Source: Lachnospiraceae bacterium
GTDB taxonomy: Bacteria > Bacillota > Clostridia > Lachnospirales > Lachnospiraceae
NCBI GenBank assembly: GCA_902363665.1
Contig: CABJAW010000003.1
Location: 124,001-188,000 of the forward strand
Length of the DNA: 64,000 nt
Direction: 5' to 3'
Of this stretch, positions 7,625-16,826 are shown in pieces. The position numbers were made by a program, and so were the translations under genes. Positions within the stretch are counted from its first letter, which is position 1. Every line of letters starts with the position of its first letter. The notes beneath the pieces are model-generated. The model saw only the letters and a list, made by a program, of their open reading frames with translations, was not told the origin of the DNA and ran no database searches.

Positions 7625-9548
7625 CTTCTCTACCTTCCAGTATCATAATTGTGCGGCCCGGAACAAAAAAGCTTTTTTCGCGTCCAAACGGCTGTGCGTC
7701 TGCAAGAAAACTTTTTTCCAGTGAAGTATCCATCACCTTGTACCAGGCAGTATTCTTCGGGAGGATCGGAAGGGCAAATTCCTGATCGGTCCAGTAAAGA
7801 TTGTAGGCAATATACAAAAGCCCCTTCTCTCCCGCATAACGCCCGGAGTACAGACAGCCGACATGGCGGTCCGCTCTGGAAAAATTACAGTACCATGCGC
7901 GCTCTCCATGGTAAGAAAGATCCGGGATGCCGTCGGAATGGTTGTCCATACACTGCAGCACGCGGGTCTGATGCAGTACTTTATGCCGTTTCCGGTATGC
8001 AATGGCATCGCGGATGAAGTCCTGAAGCTCCCGGTTAGCTTTTTCGTGATTCCAGTCAAGCCAGGTGAGCTCACTGTCATGGCAGTAGGGATTGTTGTTT
8101 CCACCCTGACTGTTGCCGAATTCATCACCGGCCAGAAGCATCGGTGTTCCCTGCGAGAGAAGTAACATTGCCATCGCGTTTTTCCGCTGCTGCATACGCA
8201 GGCGCAGGATGTCTTTTTTACGGGTCGGCCCCTCTGTACCACAGTTCCAGCTGTAATTGTAGTCCGTGCCATCCCGTTCCTGCTCTCCATTTTCACGGTT
8301 ATATTTGTGATCGTAGGAGACGAGATCCGCGAGGGTGAAGCCATCGTGGTTTGTTACATAGTTGATAACTGCACAGCCTTTCTGGTTGCGGTTGGCGCGC
8401 ATCGTAAAATTTCGAAGTGCGTTTTCGTCGCCGCGCAGCAGTCTGCGGCAGTCATTCATAAATCCGTCGTTGGATTCTGCAATACGGGCCGGGGAAAGCA
8501 GCTGCATCGGATGATGTTCGATCAGTGCAGGATGGGATTCCCTCAGAGAAAGCTGCAGCATTTTTTTCTTTTCATTTTCCACAAGTGTCTGCTCCGGATA
8601 CCAGCTACACAGAAGTTTACGATCTGCAAACAGCGGAAGCTTTGCAAGCTCCGGGGAAATGCCGTCCCTTGCAATGACGGAAAATCCATCTACGTGGTAT
8701 TCCGATGCCCAGTAATGGAGACAGTCACTGATCGTGAAGAAATCGATATCATCTGTAAAATGAAATTCCATGAGGATTTCAATCTTTTCTTTATGAGCAG
8801 AGCGTATGAGTTCTTTGAATTCAAGGTCAGGATCAGACCCTGCGCTGTAAGAAGCCTTTGGTGCATAATAATATCCTGTGCCATAGCCCCAGTAATTTTT
8901 CTGGTATGCCGGTGCCGGATCGAAAGCAGCGCTTCCTGGATATCTGTGTGCCGGTCTTCCATCCGGAGACAGCTTTACGACAAGCTCCGGGAACTCATAG
9001 GCCGGCATCAGCCTGATCTGATTGATGCCAAGTGATTTAAGATACGGGAGCTTTTCACGTATTCCGGCAAACGTTCCTTTTTTCCGCACACCAGAATTTT
9101 TCTGTTTGGTGAAGCCGCGCACATGCAGATGGTACATAACGGTGTCAGAATAGGAGAGATTCGGATACTGATCATCTTCCCAGTCAAATTTTTTCCATAC
9201 AAATCCGCTGCGTACCGCATGGGGAGAGGCGGACGGAAGTTCGCCAAATACAGAACGCCCTGCAATTTTTCTGGCGCATGGATCTGTAAAGATCTGGGAA
9301 CCAGCCCGGTAATTGTATTCATAAGCAGCCGGGCGCAGCTTTACTCTCATGCTGTAAAAATGGCCGGAGGCCTCATCTTCCGGAAACGGGATTTCGCTGA
9401 CGATTTCTTCGGTGCCTTTTCGGTAAAGGAGAAGAACCGGACGATCTTCTCCTGGGGAGAGACAGCCGAAATGTACGCCGTCGTTCTCAATCGAGGTTCC
9501 CAACCGATAATCTTTGTCTGATAGAACTTTAAATGTGATGTCTTCCAA
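7566..9548 (-). CDS. GH13 glycogen-debranching (GlgX/isoamylase-like) homologue lacking catalytic residues
   Basis: This is a 660-residue protein with an N-terminal CBM48-like beta domain (about residues 10-110), a GH13 barrel and a C-terminal beta domain. Region IV is intact (NYVTNHDGFTLADLVSYDHKYN), as are GTPMLLAGDEFGNSQGGNNN and YSWNCGTEG, all typical of GlgX and pullulanase relatives. The equivalent of the nucleophile region GFRFD reads VDGFSVIARDG, so both Arg and Asp are gone. The acid/base region reads KLLCSWYPEQ with no matching Glu, and region I reads LMEFHFTDDI instead of DVVYNH. It may bind rather than cleave alpha-glucan (inference). The start is TTG 9548 behind AAAGGCGG. Confidence 0.8.
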   Translation of the reverse strand: MEDITFKVLSDKDYRLGTSIENDGVHFGCLSPGEDRPVLLLYRKGTEEIVSEIPFPEDEASGHFYSMRVKLRPAAYEYNYRAGSQIFTDPCARKIAGRSVFGELPSASPHAVRSGFVWKKFDWEDDQYPNLSYSDTVMYHLHVRGFTKQKNSGVRKKGTFAGIREKLPYLKSLGINQIRLMPAYEFPELVVKLSPDGRPAHRYPGSAAFDPAPAYQKNYWGYGTGYYYAPKASYSAGSDPDLEFKELIRSAHKEKIEILMEFHFTDDIDFFTISDCLHYWASEYHVDGFSVIARDGISPELAKLPLFADRKLLCSWYPEQTLVENEKKKMLQLSLRESHPALIEHHPMQLLSPARIAESNDGFMNDCRRLLRGDENALRNFTMRANRNQKGCAVINYVTNHDGFTLADLVSYDHKYNRENGEQERDGTDYNYSWNCGTEGPTRKKDILRLRMQQRKNAMAMLLLSQGTPMLLAGDEFGNSQGGNNNPYCHDSELTWLDWNHEKANRELQDFIRDAIAYRKRHKVLHQTRVLQCMDNHSDGIPDLSYHGERAWYCNFSRADRHVGCLYSGRYAGEKGLLYIAYNLYWTDQEFALPILPKNTAWYKVMDTSLEKSFLADAQPFGREKSFFVPGRTIMILEGREDENAIRSEKNHLAKSKRSL

Positions 9549-9640
9549 TGCTGTGTTCCGCCTTTCATAGGATCAGGCAGGAGTGTCTGCCTGGCTGTAG
9601 ATCAATTCTGCTGCAAAAAGGTGTGGTTTTGCCAAATATG

Positions 9641-10396
9641 TTAAAGCGAAATTGTAAGCTCAACCGGGCAATGGTCAGAGCCAAAAACTTCCGTGTGAAT
9701 TGTTGCATCCTGCAGACGGTCTTTGAGCGCCTCCGATACGCAAAAGTAGTCGATCCGCCATCCGGCATTCTTTTCTCTTGCGTGGAACCGATAAGACCAC
9801 CAACTGTAAACGCCCTCGGTATCCGGATAAAAGTACCGGTACGTATCGATGAAACCGCTTTTGGTCAGGCGCGTAAACTTTGCCCGTTCTTCATCGGTAA
9901 AACCGGCATTTTTACGGTTGGTCTTCGGATTTTTGAGATCGATTTCCTGGTGCGCGACGTTGAGATCCCCACAGAAAATGACCGGTTTTGTTTTTTCCAG
10001 TCCCTTTAAATAGGAAAGGAATGCATCTTCCCACTCCATCCGGTAAGAAAGACGGGCGAGCTCGCTCTGAGAATTTGGCGTATAGACAGTCACAAAAAAG
10101 AACGTATCATATTCAAGCGTGATGACACGACCTTCCTGATCATGCTGCGGAATTCCAATGCCATAGTGTACCGAAAGAGGTTCTTTTTTGGTAAAAATGG
10201 CTGTGCCGGAGTAGCCTTTTTTGGCGGCGTAATTCCAGTACTGAAAATAGCCGGGTAGATCGAGCGTAATCTGGCCTTCCTGCAACTTGCTCTCCTGGAT
10301 ACAGAAAATATCAGCGTCCACCTCATGAAAATAAGTAAGAAATCCTTTCTGTACACATGCACGAAGTCCGTTTACATTCCAGGATATCAGTTTCAT
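9641..10396 (-). CDS. xth: Exodeoxyribonuclease III / AP endonuclease
   Basis: This metal-dependent repair nuclease cuts abasic sites and has 3'-exonuclease and phosphodiesterase activity. It shows the full ExoA/XthA set: [13 protein letters not shown] at the N-terminus, the catalytic Glu in [52 protein letters not shown] and the terminal [11 protein letters not shown]. The start at 10396 gives 251 residues and has GGGAGAG before it. An upstream in-frame ATG at 10432 would add twelve residues not found in the family. It is divergent from the DUF1292 gene. Confidence 0.95.
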   Translation of the reverse strand: MKLISWNVNGLRACVQKGFLTYFHEVDADIFCIQESKLQEGQITLDLPGYFQYWNYAAKKGYSGTAIFTKKEPLSVHYGIGIPQHDQEGRVITLEYDTFFFVTVYTPNSQSELARLSYRMEWEDAFLSYLKGLEKTKPVIFCGDLNVAHQEIDLKNPKTNRKNAGFTDEERAKFTRLTKSGFIDTYRYFYPDTEGVYSWWSYRFHAREKNAGWRIDYFCVSEALKDRLQDATIHTEVFGSDHCPVELTISL

Positions 10397-10498
10397 AGTC
10401 TTCTCTCCCATCTTTTCTCTTTTTGCTGTCATTTAGAACCAGTATACCATCTTTTTTGTAAATTTCACAGTGCGAACTTTACTATTTTTAATATTTCC

Positions 10499-10527
10499 TT
10501 GCTATTTGTTCTGGTTTCTGCTAAAGT
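10499..10527 (+). promoter_or_regulatory. Sigma-A promoter for the DUF1292 gene
   Basis: TTGCTA (10499-10504) and TAAAGT (10522-10527) have 17-bp spacing, 47 bp ahead of the start codon. Confidence 0.5.
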
Positions 10528-10574
10528 AAAACTGCAGCATGGCTGCGGATCAAATTTAAAGAGAGGTATTACAG

Positions 10575-10925
10575 ATGAGCGATTTTGAATCATGCGGCGG
10601 CAGCTGTGAGAACTGTGCTTCTGCAGAAGACTGCAGCAAGGCGACAATCACCCTGACCCTGGACAATGACGAATCTATCGAATGTTCGATTCTTACGATC
10701 TACGAGGCGGCAGGCAACGAATACATCGCACTTCTTCCGCTGAATGAAAAAGGAGAAAACGAAGACGGCGAGGTGTACATCTACCGTTACCATCAGGAAA
10801 ATGGCACTCCGATCCTGGAAAACATTGAGAACGATGAGGAGTATGAGGCAGCGTCTGACGGATTTGACGAGTGGCTTGACTCACTTGAGTATGATGAGCT
10901 GGTAGAGGGCGAAGAGGAAGAATAA
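10575..10925 (+). CDS. DUF1292-family acidic protein
   Basis: This 116-residue, very acidic cytoplasmic protein has the DUF1292 core (ITLTLDNDESIECSILTIYE, then EYIALLPL and VYIYRY). An N-terminal Cys-rich stretch (SCGGSCENCASAEDC) could bind metal. The acidic tail ends GEEEE. The family is widespread in Firmicutes and has no settled function. GAGAGG lies ahead of the ATG. It has its own promoter and terminator. Confidence 0.85.
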   Translation: MSDFESCGGSCENCASAEDCSKATITLTLDNDESIECSILTIYEAAGNEYIALLPLNEKGENEDGEVYIYRYHQENGTPILENIENDEEYEAASDGFDEWLDSLEYDELVEGEEEE

Positions 10926-10964
10926 AAATCTGAACGGTGACTTTTAAAGGAAAAAACAGAAATA

Positions 10965-11024
10965 AAAATACCCGTCTGGGAGTTATATTACCGGAAATGG
11001 TATATGCTCCTGAACGGGTATTTT
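10965..11024. terminator. Intrinsic terminator after the DUF1292 gene
   Basis: AAAATACCCGT (10965-10975) pairs with 11014-11024. The AAAA/TTTT ends allow termination on either strand between two convergent genes. Confidence 0.7.
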
Positions 11025-11076
11025 AACCAAGTCAAATAAGCAGCGAAGCGGATTGCGAATATCCGCTTTTTTTCTT

Positions 11077-12921
11077 TCAGGAAAAATCCTGCAGCGACTC
11101 TTCTTCCAGTAAAGATTCCAGAAATGGGGATGGCTGTACCTCTTTCCCAAACCGTTCTTTTGTGTAAAAGATATGCAGGCGATTCTTTGCTCTTGTCATT
11201 CCAACGTAGAGCAGTCGGCGTTCTTCCTCAAGATCTGCGTCCATATTCGCCTTTTTGTGCGGAATGATCCCCTCATTGATGTCGACGAGAAATACTTCCT
11301 CAAACTCCAACCCCTTGGAACTGTGAAAGGTAGAGAGTATGATCGCATCTGGATCATGCTTTTTTTTACCGCGCTGGTCTTCTAAGTGCTGGCGGTACTC
11401 CTTCAGATGTGCTTCCCACTCTTCCATCGTCTTAAAAGGCTTTGCACTCTGCTGAATCTCATCGAGAATTTCGAGCAGTTCTTCCGGTTTCATCCGGCGT
11501 TCTTTTGCGTATTCCGTCAGATATTCCTCATAATTGATGCCATAGCGGATGTAGTTTACAGCAGCATACGGTGCGAGACCGCGCAGAATCTGGAAATCGA
11601 TCTCCATGCGGTCGATGCGATCCATCATCCAGTCTTTGTCCTCATAATACGTGCGCAGAGTTTCAAAGGATACGATCGGTGCATCAATGCTGTCACGGCT
11701 TAAGTAGCGCTTTGGCCGGTTCATGACCTGAAGAAACTCTTTTCGGCTGAGCTGATTCCTCGCAAGATGCAGGTAGGCGAAAAGGTCTTTGGCCACCCAG
11801 TGCTCATAAATATTCGGAAGCGCATCACGCATTTCAAATGGAAGATTAAATTCCATCAGGCGCTCCGCATAAGGGCGTGCACCCTGATTGGTGCGGAATA
11901 AAACAGCGATCTCATTTGGCGGTGTGCCGCATTTTAATGCATTCTGGACTGCTTTTATGAGAAAAAGGCTCTCGTGTTCCTGACCGGCAAATTCACGGAT
12001 ATCGACAGAAGCGCCGCTGCCGTGCACCGGAATGATCTGCTTCTCAAAGCGGTTTTTATTTTCTGTGATCACAGTCTGTGCTGCATGGATGATTGCGGAT
12101 GAGGAACGAAAATTCCGGTCAAGTAAAATTTTTGCAGCGTTTGGATAATCATTCGGAAAGTTCAGCATGATTTCCGGCTTTGCCCCGCGAAAACGGTAAA
12201 TGGACTGATCATCATCGCCGACAATAAAAAGATTGTTTTCAGGAAGGGCGAGCAGCTGCAGGATCCGATATTGAAGCAGATTGATGTCTTGAAATTCATC
12301 TACGAGAATATAGGACCAGCGCTTTTGCCATGCCGATAAAATGTCCGGCCTTGCATTTAACAGCTCCCAGGTGTAAGTCATCATATCGTCAAAATCAATG
12401 AGTCCGGCCTGACGGTGGATCTCTTCATAGCGCTGGAAAAACAGGCGAAATACTTCTGCAGGACAGCTTTTGGAATAATAATTTTCCAGCCGGATCTGCT
12501 CATTTTTTACCAGGCTGATCTCCGCTGCAAGATCCGACAGGGTTTCCTTCTCGTCTTCAAAGGAAAGCCTGGATTCGCGCAGAAGCTGCTGCAGGATCTG
12601 ATATTTCTTCTCTTCTGTCAGGATATTGGCCGCAGTATAATGGTAAGCATGCTTTAAAATAGTGAAAAAAACAGCGTGAAACGTCCCAAATGTGACACCG
12701 CTGTTTTTACATATGTTCTGAAATCTGCAGCGCATTTCAAGCGCTGCTGCTTTTGTAAAGGTAATAACGAGAATTTCCTGAGGCCGCACGTGAGCATGCT
12801 CAATCAGCTGCCGCGTACGTTGTGTGATGACCAGAGTTTTTCCGGAACCAGGGCCTGCCAGTATCATGGCCGGCCCTTTTCCGTGAGCAATGGCTCTGGA
12901 CTGAGCATCGCTTATGTTCAT
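11077..12921 (-). CDS. UvrD/PcrA-family ATP-dependent DNA helicase
   Basis: A 614-residue superfamily 1A helicase that unwinds DNA 3' to 5'. Motifs in order are Walker [17 protein letters not shown], Ia [15 protein letters not shown], motif [16 protein letters not shown], motif [22 protein letters not shown], motif [10 protein letters not shown], motif [22 protein letters not shown] and motif [20 protein letters not shown]. It is shorter than PcrA (~720 residues) and lacks that protein's long C-terminal tail. It is translationally coupled to gltX: its ATG overlaps the gltX stop as ATGA. Confidence 0.92.
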   Translation of the reverse strand: MNISDAQSRAIAHGKGPAMILAGPGSGKTLVITQRTRQLIEHAHVRPQEILVITFTKAAALEMRCRFQNICKNSGVTFGTFHAVFFTILKHAYHYTAANILTEEKKYQILQQLLRESRLSFEDEKETLSDLAAEISLVKNEQIRLENYYSKSCPAEVFRLFFQRYEEIHRQAGLIDFDDMMTYTWELLNARPDILSAWQKRWSYILVDEFQDINLLQYRILQLLALPENNLFIVGDDDQSIYRFRGAKPEIMLNFPNDYPNAAKILLDRNFRSSSAIIHAAQTVITENKNRFEKQIIPVHGSGASVDIREFAGQEHESLFLIKAVQNALKCGTPPNEIAVLFRTNQGARPYAERLMEFNLPFEMRDALPNIYEHWVAKDLFAYLHLARNQLSRKEFLQVMNRPKRYLSRDSIDAPIVSFETLRTYYEDKDWMMDRIDRMEIDFQILRGLAPYAAVNYIRYGINYEEYLTEYAKERRMKPEELLEILDEIQQSAKPFKTMEEWEAHLKEYRQHLEDQRGKKKHDPDAIILSTFHSSKGLEFEEVFLVDINEGIIPHKKANMDADLEEERRLLYVGMTRAKNRLHIFYTKERFGKEVQPSPFLESLLEEESLQDFS

Positions 12922-14369
12922 GCTTCCAGCTTTTCAATCGCAGCGCGGATTCTTGCAATGGATTCGTCTTTTCCGATGATATCCATGATCTCCGTTGCTC
13001 CTGCCGGTGTAACGCTCTGACCGGAAACTGCGATTCGAAGCGGCCACATTACAGCATTGACTTTGCATCCATTCTCCTGCGTATAAGCTTTGAGCATCTC
13101 AAAGAGGGCATCGTTTGTAAAGTCTTCTGAAGCCTCAAGGCGCGGAAGCAGATCTTTTAAGGTAGCAAGAGATTTTTCTGCGTCGGTTTTTGCCTTTTTG
13201 TTGGTGAACAGCGCGATATCGTACTCTGGTACCTGCTCAAAGAAAGCGACCATCTCCGGGATATCCGGATATACTTCGATTCTGGTACGAACCATCTCTG
13301 CGATCCGATGCAGATCAAAGTCTTTTGTCAGCGCCTTTTTCAGATACGGCTCTGCAGCAGCATAAAAGGTCTCGCTGTCCATTGCCTTTAAGTACTCTCC
13401 ATTCATCCAGCGAAGCTTCTGGATATCGAATACAGCCGGTGATTTGCTCATGTTGTGGTAATCGAATTCTTTTACGAGTTCTTCCAGTGAAAAGATCTCA
13501 CGGTTGTCCTGCGGACACCAGCCAAGCAGTGCAACATAGTTGACGATCGCCTCGGATACGAAGCCCTGCTCAAGCAGATCCTCGTAGGAGGAATGACCGG
13601 AACGCTTGCTCAGCTTCTGATGTTCAGCGTTAGTGATCAGAGGACAATGTACGTATACCGGTACTTCCCAGCCAAATGCCTCATAAAGCCGGTTATATTT
13701 CGGTGCGGAGGAAAGGTACTCATTTCCACGTACGACGTGTGTGATTCCCATCAGATGGTCATCTACAACGTTCGCAAAATTGTAGGTTGGGTATCCGTCT
13801 GATTTGATCAGGATCATATCATCCAGCTCTGCGTTCGGCACCTCGATCTCTCCGTAGATCTCGTCTACAAACTTTGTGGTACCCTCGTTCGGTACATTCT
13901 GGCGGATGACATATGGAACACCGGCATCCAGCTTTGCCTGAATCTCTTCTTTGGAAAGATGGAGACAATGCTTGTCATACATCATCAGTTCTTTTCCGGC
14001 TACATTTTTGCGCAGGGACTCCAGACGTTCCTTGTCGCAGAAACAGTAATAAGCTTCGCCTTTTTCAATCAGTTTCTTTGCGTACTTCAGGTAAATACCG
14101 GTCTTCTGACGTTCACTCTGTACGTATGGGCCGCAGCCGCCGTCTTTGTCCGGACCTTCGTCATGGATCAGACCAGTCTTCTGCAGCGTCCGATATATGA
14201 TATCAACTGCACCCTCTACGAGACGCTCCTGGTCGGTATCTTCGATGCGCAGCATAAAGGTGCCGCCCGCATGTTTGGCGATCAGATAGGCATACAGTGC
14301 CGTTCTTAAATTTCCTACATGCATCCGTCCGGTCGGGCTCGGTGCAAATCTTGTCTTAACTTTGCTCAT
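12918..14369 (-). CDS. gltX: Glutamyl-tRNA synthetase
   Basis: The enzyme charges tRNA-Glu and, in bacteria without GlnRS, often tRNA-Gln as well. The 483-residue class I synthetase shows the HIGH-type motif in [19 protein letters not shown] and the KMSKS-type motif in [10 protein letters not shown], plus [14 protein letters not shown]. The C-terminal anticodon-binding domain covers roughly the last 150 residues. The start is ATG 14369 with GGCAGGAGAA upstream; the frame opens 123 bp earlier without a ribosome site. It precedes the helicase with a 4-bp overlap. Confidence 0.96.
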   Translation of the reverse strand: MSKVKTRFAPSPTGRMHVGNLRTALYAYLIAKHAGGTFMLRIEDTDQERLVEGAVDIIYRTLQKTGLIHDEGPDKDGGCGPYVQSERQKTGIYLKYAKKLIEKGEAYYCFCDKERLESLRKNVAGKELMMYDKHCLHLSKEEIQAKLDAGVPYVIRQNVPNEGTTKFVDEIYGEIEVPNAELDDMILIKSDGYPTYNFANVVDDHLMGITHVVRGNEYLSSAPKYNRLYEAFGWEVPVYVHCPLITNAEHQKLSKRSGHSSYEDLLEQGFVSEAIVNYVALLGWCPQDNREIFSLEELVKEFDYHNMSKSPAVFDIQKLRWMNGEYLKAMDSETFYAAAEPYLKKALTKDFDLHRIAEMVRTRIEVYPDIPEMVAFFEQVPEYDIALFTNKKAKTDAEKSLATLKDLLPRLEASEDFTNDALFEMLKAYTQENGCKVNAVMWPLRIAVSGQSVTPAGATEIMDIIGKDESIARIRAAIEKLEA

Positions 14370-14460
14370 ATTTTTCTCCTGCCTTTTTGATGAGATGATA
14401 AAATAGCTGCCGAAAGCTTCGGCGAATGTCTGAGACATCCTGTATAAAGGGCAATCCGCC

Positions 14461-15684
14461 CTACTGAAAACGGATCTGCCTTGAAACACCAAGTGCCAGG
14501 GCCATTTCCGTCATCAGAAACATAATGGATGTGCCTCCGTAGCTGACAAACGGAAGCGTGATACCGGTGGTCGGAATCAGATTGACCACAACGGCGATGT
14601 TGAGCACTACCTGCAGCGCGATATGTATGAAAATACCGGACACGATCAGGGATCCGAGCAGGTCAGGTGCATTTTTCGCGATGAAAAACAGGCGGTACAG
14701 CAAAAATACAAATAACAGAATCACAAGAGCGGCGCCAAAGACACCAAGCTCCTCGCAGATAATGGAGAAAATCATATCATTCTGCGCTTCCGGGATTGCG
14801 CCGAGTTTCTGCGCACTGTTTCCAAGCCCCTTTCCGAAAAATCCGCCCGAACCGATCGCATAAAGCGCCTGCATGACCTGATATCCACCGTCACTGGAAT
14901 ACAGTTCGGGGTTGAGCCACACACGGATCCGGCCGATTCGAAAGCTGGAGGATCCTCCAAAATTTACAAGGAAGAACACTAAAATGGCGACAGCAATTAT
15001 TCCGGCTCCCGCAAGCAGAAGCATCTGCTTTGTATACGGTGAAACAAGGAAAATCAAGCCGGCTGTGATACCGAGGATAATGATTGCCGTGCTCAGGTTA
15101 TCGGTAAAAAAGTAAGTAAGCACGAATGCAAGCAGGCCGAAAGACGCCACCGTGAGCGTCGCTTTCGGCGTACGGATGTTTTTTCCGATCTTTACAAGAA
15201 GAAACGGTAAAAACAGGATGATCGCCAGTTTTGCCGCCTCCGCAGGCTGGAAGGAAAAAGAATTCGTGATATAAATCCAGCGCCTTGCACCATTTACTTC
15301 CCGTCCGATAAATTTAGTGATAAAAAGAAGAAACATGGCGAACCAGTAGAATGGTGTGGAAAATTTATCAGCAAGCCAGTGATAGTCCATATTTGATATA
15401 ATCAGAGCGAGGAAAAGCGCAACGATACTGATGAGTGTCTGCTTGCGGAAATAAGCCATATCATCTCCGCTTTGCTGGATCAGGGATTCATATGCACTGG
15501 TGCTGTAAAGCATGACCAGTCCGAAACAGGTAAGCAGAATTACCACAGCCAAAAGATTGAAATCATAATAATCCGAAGTCAGAAAAGAAACCGATGATTT
15601 CAGGAGGGATCGGATGGTGAGCTTTTTTTTTGATTTGTGCCGTTTTTTGCGAACCGGCTGCAGAGTATGTGAATTTGCTGCCAT
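14461..15684 (-). CDS. ftsW: FtsW/RodA/SpoVE-family peptidoglycan glycosyltransferase
   Basis: A SEDS-family integral membrane protein of 407 residues with about ten helices. It polymerises lipid II with a partner class B penicillin-binding protein. Signatures are [73 protein letters not shown] and [20 protein letters not shown] basic N-terminal tail ([10 protein letters not shown]) is cytoplasmic. It could serve division (FtsW) or the spore cortex (SpoVE); the sequence does not separate them. ATG 15684 has AAAGGA upstream; the earlier in-frame ATG at 15771 lacks family similarity. Confidence 0.88.
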   Translation of the reverse strand: MAANSHTLQPVRKKRHKSKKKLTIRSLLKSSVSFLTSDYYDFNLLAVVILLTCFGLVMLYSTSAYESLIQQSGDDMAYFRKQTLISIVALFLALIISNMDYHWLADKFSTPFYWFAMFLLFITKFIGREVNGARRWIYITNSFSFQPAEAAKLAIILFLPFLLVKIGKNIRTPKATLTVASFGLLAFVLTYFFTDNLSTAIIILGITAGLIFLVSPYTKQMLLLAGAGIIAVAILVFFLVNFGGSSSFRIGRIRVWLNPELYSSDGGYQVMQALYAIGSGGFFGKGLGNSAQKLGAIPEAQNDMIFSIICEELGVFGAALVILLFVFLLYRLFFIAKNAPDLLGSLIVSGIFIHIALQVVLNIAVVVNLIPTTGITLPFVSYGGTSIMFLMTEMALALGVSRQIRFQ

Positions 15685-15877
15685 AAAAATCCTTTCGTAA
15701 AAGAGAATCCTTTTTACTGAACAGCCCAAAAGAAAATGCATTGAAACAGCTGGGAAATCCAGTAAAAACAAGTCACTTTGCCCTAAGTCACCTGCCTATC
15801 ATAGCATATCTTCTTTTATTTTTCCAGTGGGGGGAGAAATTTTTGTATAAAAAAGAACAGAAAGCGGTTATAAGTGC

Positions 15878-15929
15878 TTCCCCACTGCTTCTGTTGTAAA
15901 GAGCAATAAGCAATGGGGAAACTTTTTTT
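15878..15929 (+). terminator. Plus-strand intrinsic terminator between ftsW and the cotJC 3' part
   Basis: A 13-bp stem (15878-15890 with 15908-15920, one G:T pair) is followed by ACTTTTTTTA on the plus strand. No plus-strand gene ends here, so it may block antisense reading into the cotJC end or also end cotJC transcripts imperfectly. No gene is seen in 15685-15968. Confidence 0.6.
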
Positions 15930-15968
15930 ATATGAAGGTAATGAAAAGAATAAATCAGCGAACAGTCG

Positions 15969-16505
15969 TTATTCGCTGCATGACGGGCAGGAAACCGGCG
16001 CATCAAAATCTGGATTAAACGCGTAGAAATTTTTCGCATCCAGCTGCTCCTGCGTAGCGCGGAGTGCTTCACCAAACCGCTGGAAATGCACGATCTCGCG
16101 TTCTCTCAGGAAGCGGATCGGATCCGCAACCTCCGGGTCTTTTACCAGCCGCAGAATATTATCGTAGGTGGAGCGTGCTTTCTGCTCTGCTGCCAGGTCT
16201 TCAAAAAGATCGGTCAACGGATCTCCCTTCGACTGAAATTCACATGCATTAAACGGAATGCCACCTGCGGCCTGCGGCCAGATTCCGACAGTATGATCTG
16301 TATAATACGGTGCAAATCCGGATTTTTCAATTTCCTCCGGGGAGAGTCCGCGCGTCAGCTGGTGTACGATCGTCGCAACAATTTCAAGATGTGCAAGCTC
16401 TTCTGTTCCGACATCTGTAAGAACAGCCATCACCGTTCGGTTTGGAGCAGTGTAACGCTGGGAAAGATAGCGCATGGAGGCACCGAGCTCGCCGTCGGGT
16501 CCACC
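15969..16505 (-). CDS. cotJC: cotJC 3' part: manganese-catalase-like spore coat protein, interrupted by the prophage
   Basis: This fragment encodes residues 30-207 of CotJC, starting at the shared core GGT GGA CCC (Gly-Gly-Pro). It continues GELGASMRYLSQRYT, then EELAHLEIVATIVHQL and EREIVHFQRFGEAL, the di-manganese ligand motifs of the manganese catalase family. The tail ends CPSCSE. Directly upstream of the core, in frame, the prophage supplies TAA, so no full product is made while the prophage is present. An internal ATG (16473-16475) could at best give a truncated protein lacking the first ligand Glu35. Joined to 58995-59090 it gives 207 uninterrupted codons, the normal family size. CotJC sits in the inner spore coat with CotJA and CotJB. 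Confidence 0.93.
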   Translation of the reverse strand, partial: GGPDGELGASMRYLSQRYTAPNRTVMAVLTDVGTEELAHLEIVATIVHQLTRGLSPEEIEKSGFAPYYTDHTVGIWPQAAGGIPFNACEFQSKGDPLTDLFEDLAAEQKARSTYDNILRLVKDPEVADPIRFLREREIVHFQRFGEALRATQEQLDAKNFYAFNPDFDAPVSCPSCSE

Positions 16506-16524
16506 TTAGTGCAAGTACATATAA
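16497..16524. other. Left attachment junction: core plus phage arm
   Basis: The core GGGTCCACC (16497-16505) is followed by phage arm TAGTGCAAGTACATATAA (16507-16524). The host side is cotJC codons 33 onward. The phage arm is an inverted copy, with one mismatch, of the arm at the other end. Confidence 0.9.
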
Positions 16525-16550
16525 GCCACAAAAGCAAGGTGTGTGGTATG

Positions 16551-16592
16551 CCGCGGCAGGTTATCTGCCGCGGTTTCTTCTTATTATTTTTA
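16551..16592 (+). terminator. Plus-strand terminator just inside the left prophage end
   Basis: The stem CCGCGGCAG (16551-16559) with CTGCCGCGG (16565-16573) has a 5-base loop, followed by TTTCTTCTTATTATTTTT. It would stop plus-strand transcription entering from the host side. Confidence 0.65.
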
Positions 16593-16761
16593 TGGAATTC
16601 TTTTTTCGAATGTTTATATCAATATATTAAAAAAAGTCAAGACTTTTTTGTCGTTTTTCACAATGTGAAAATGTGCAAGAAAGTTTTATCGAAACTGAAG
16701 TACAAACTTAGCAAAACAACTCATTCAAATTAAATTTTCTCAAAACATAATCACAACAATC

Positions 16762-16798
16762 GAAGAAACAGTCTAGAATAGTTTCTGACTGTTTCTTC
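16762..16798. terminator. Terminator after the prophage lysis genes
   Basis: A 12-bp perfect stem GAAGAAACAGTC (16762-16773 with 16787-16798) lies 29 bp beyond the endolysin stop. A moderate T-rich tract follows on the minus strand. It likely ends the late operon. The rest of 16506-16826 holds no gene. Confidence 0.6.
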
Positions 16799-16826
16799 TT
16801 ATAGTCAGCTTTTGCGCGGGCGCAAA

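Noticed and set aside
15969..16505. cotJC fragments as ordinary pseudogene debris
   Set aside because: Both parts are free of mutations and join exactly in frame at the attachment core, so the gene is interrupted but repairable.
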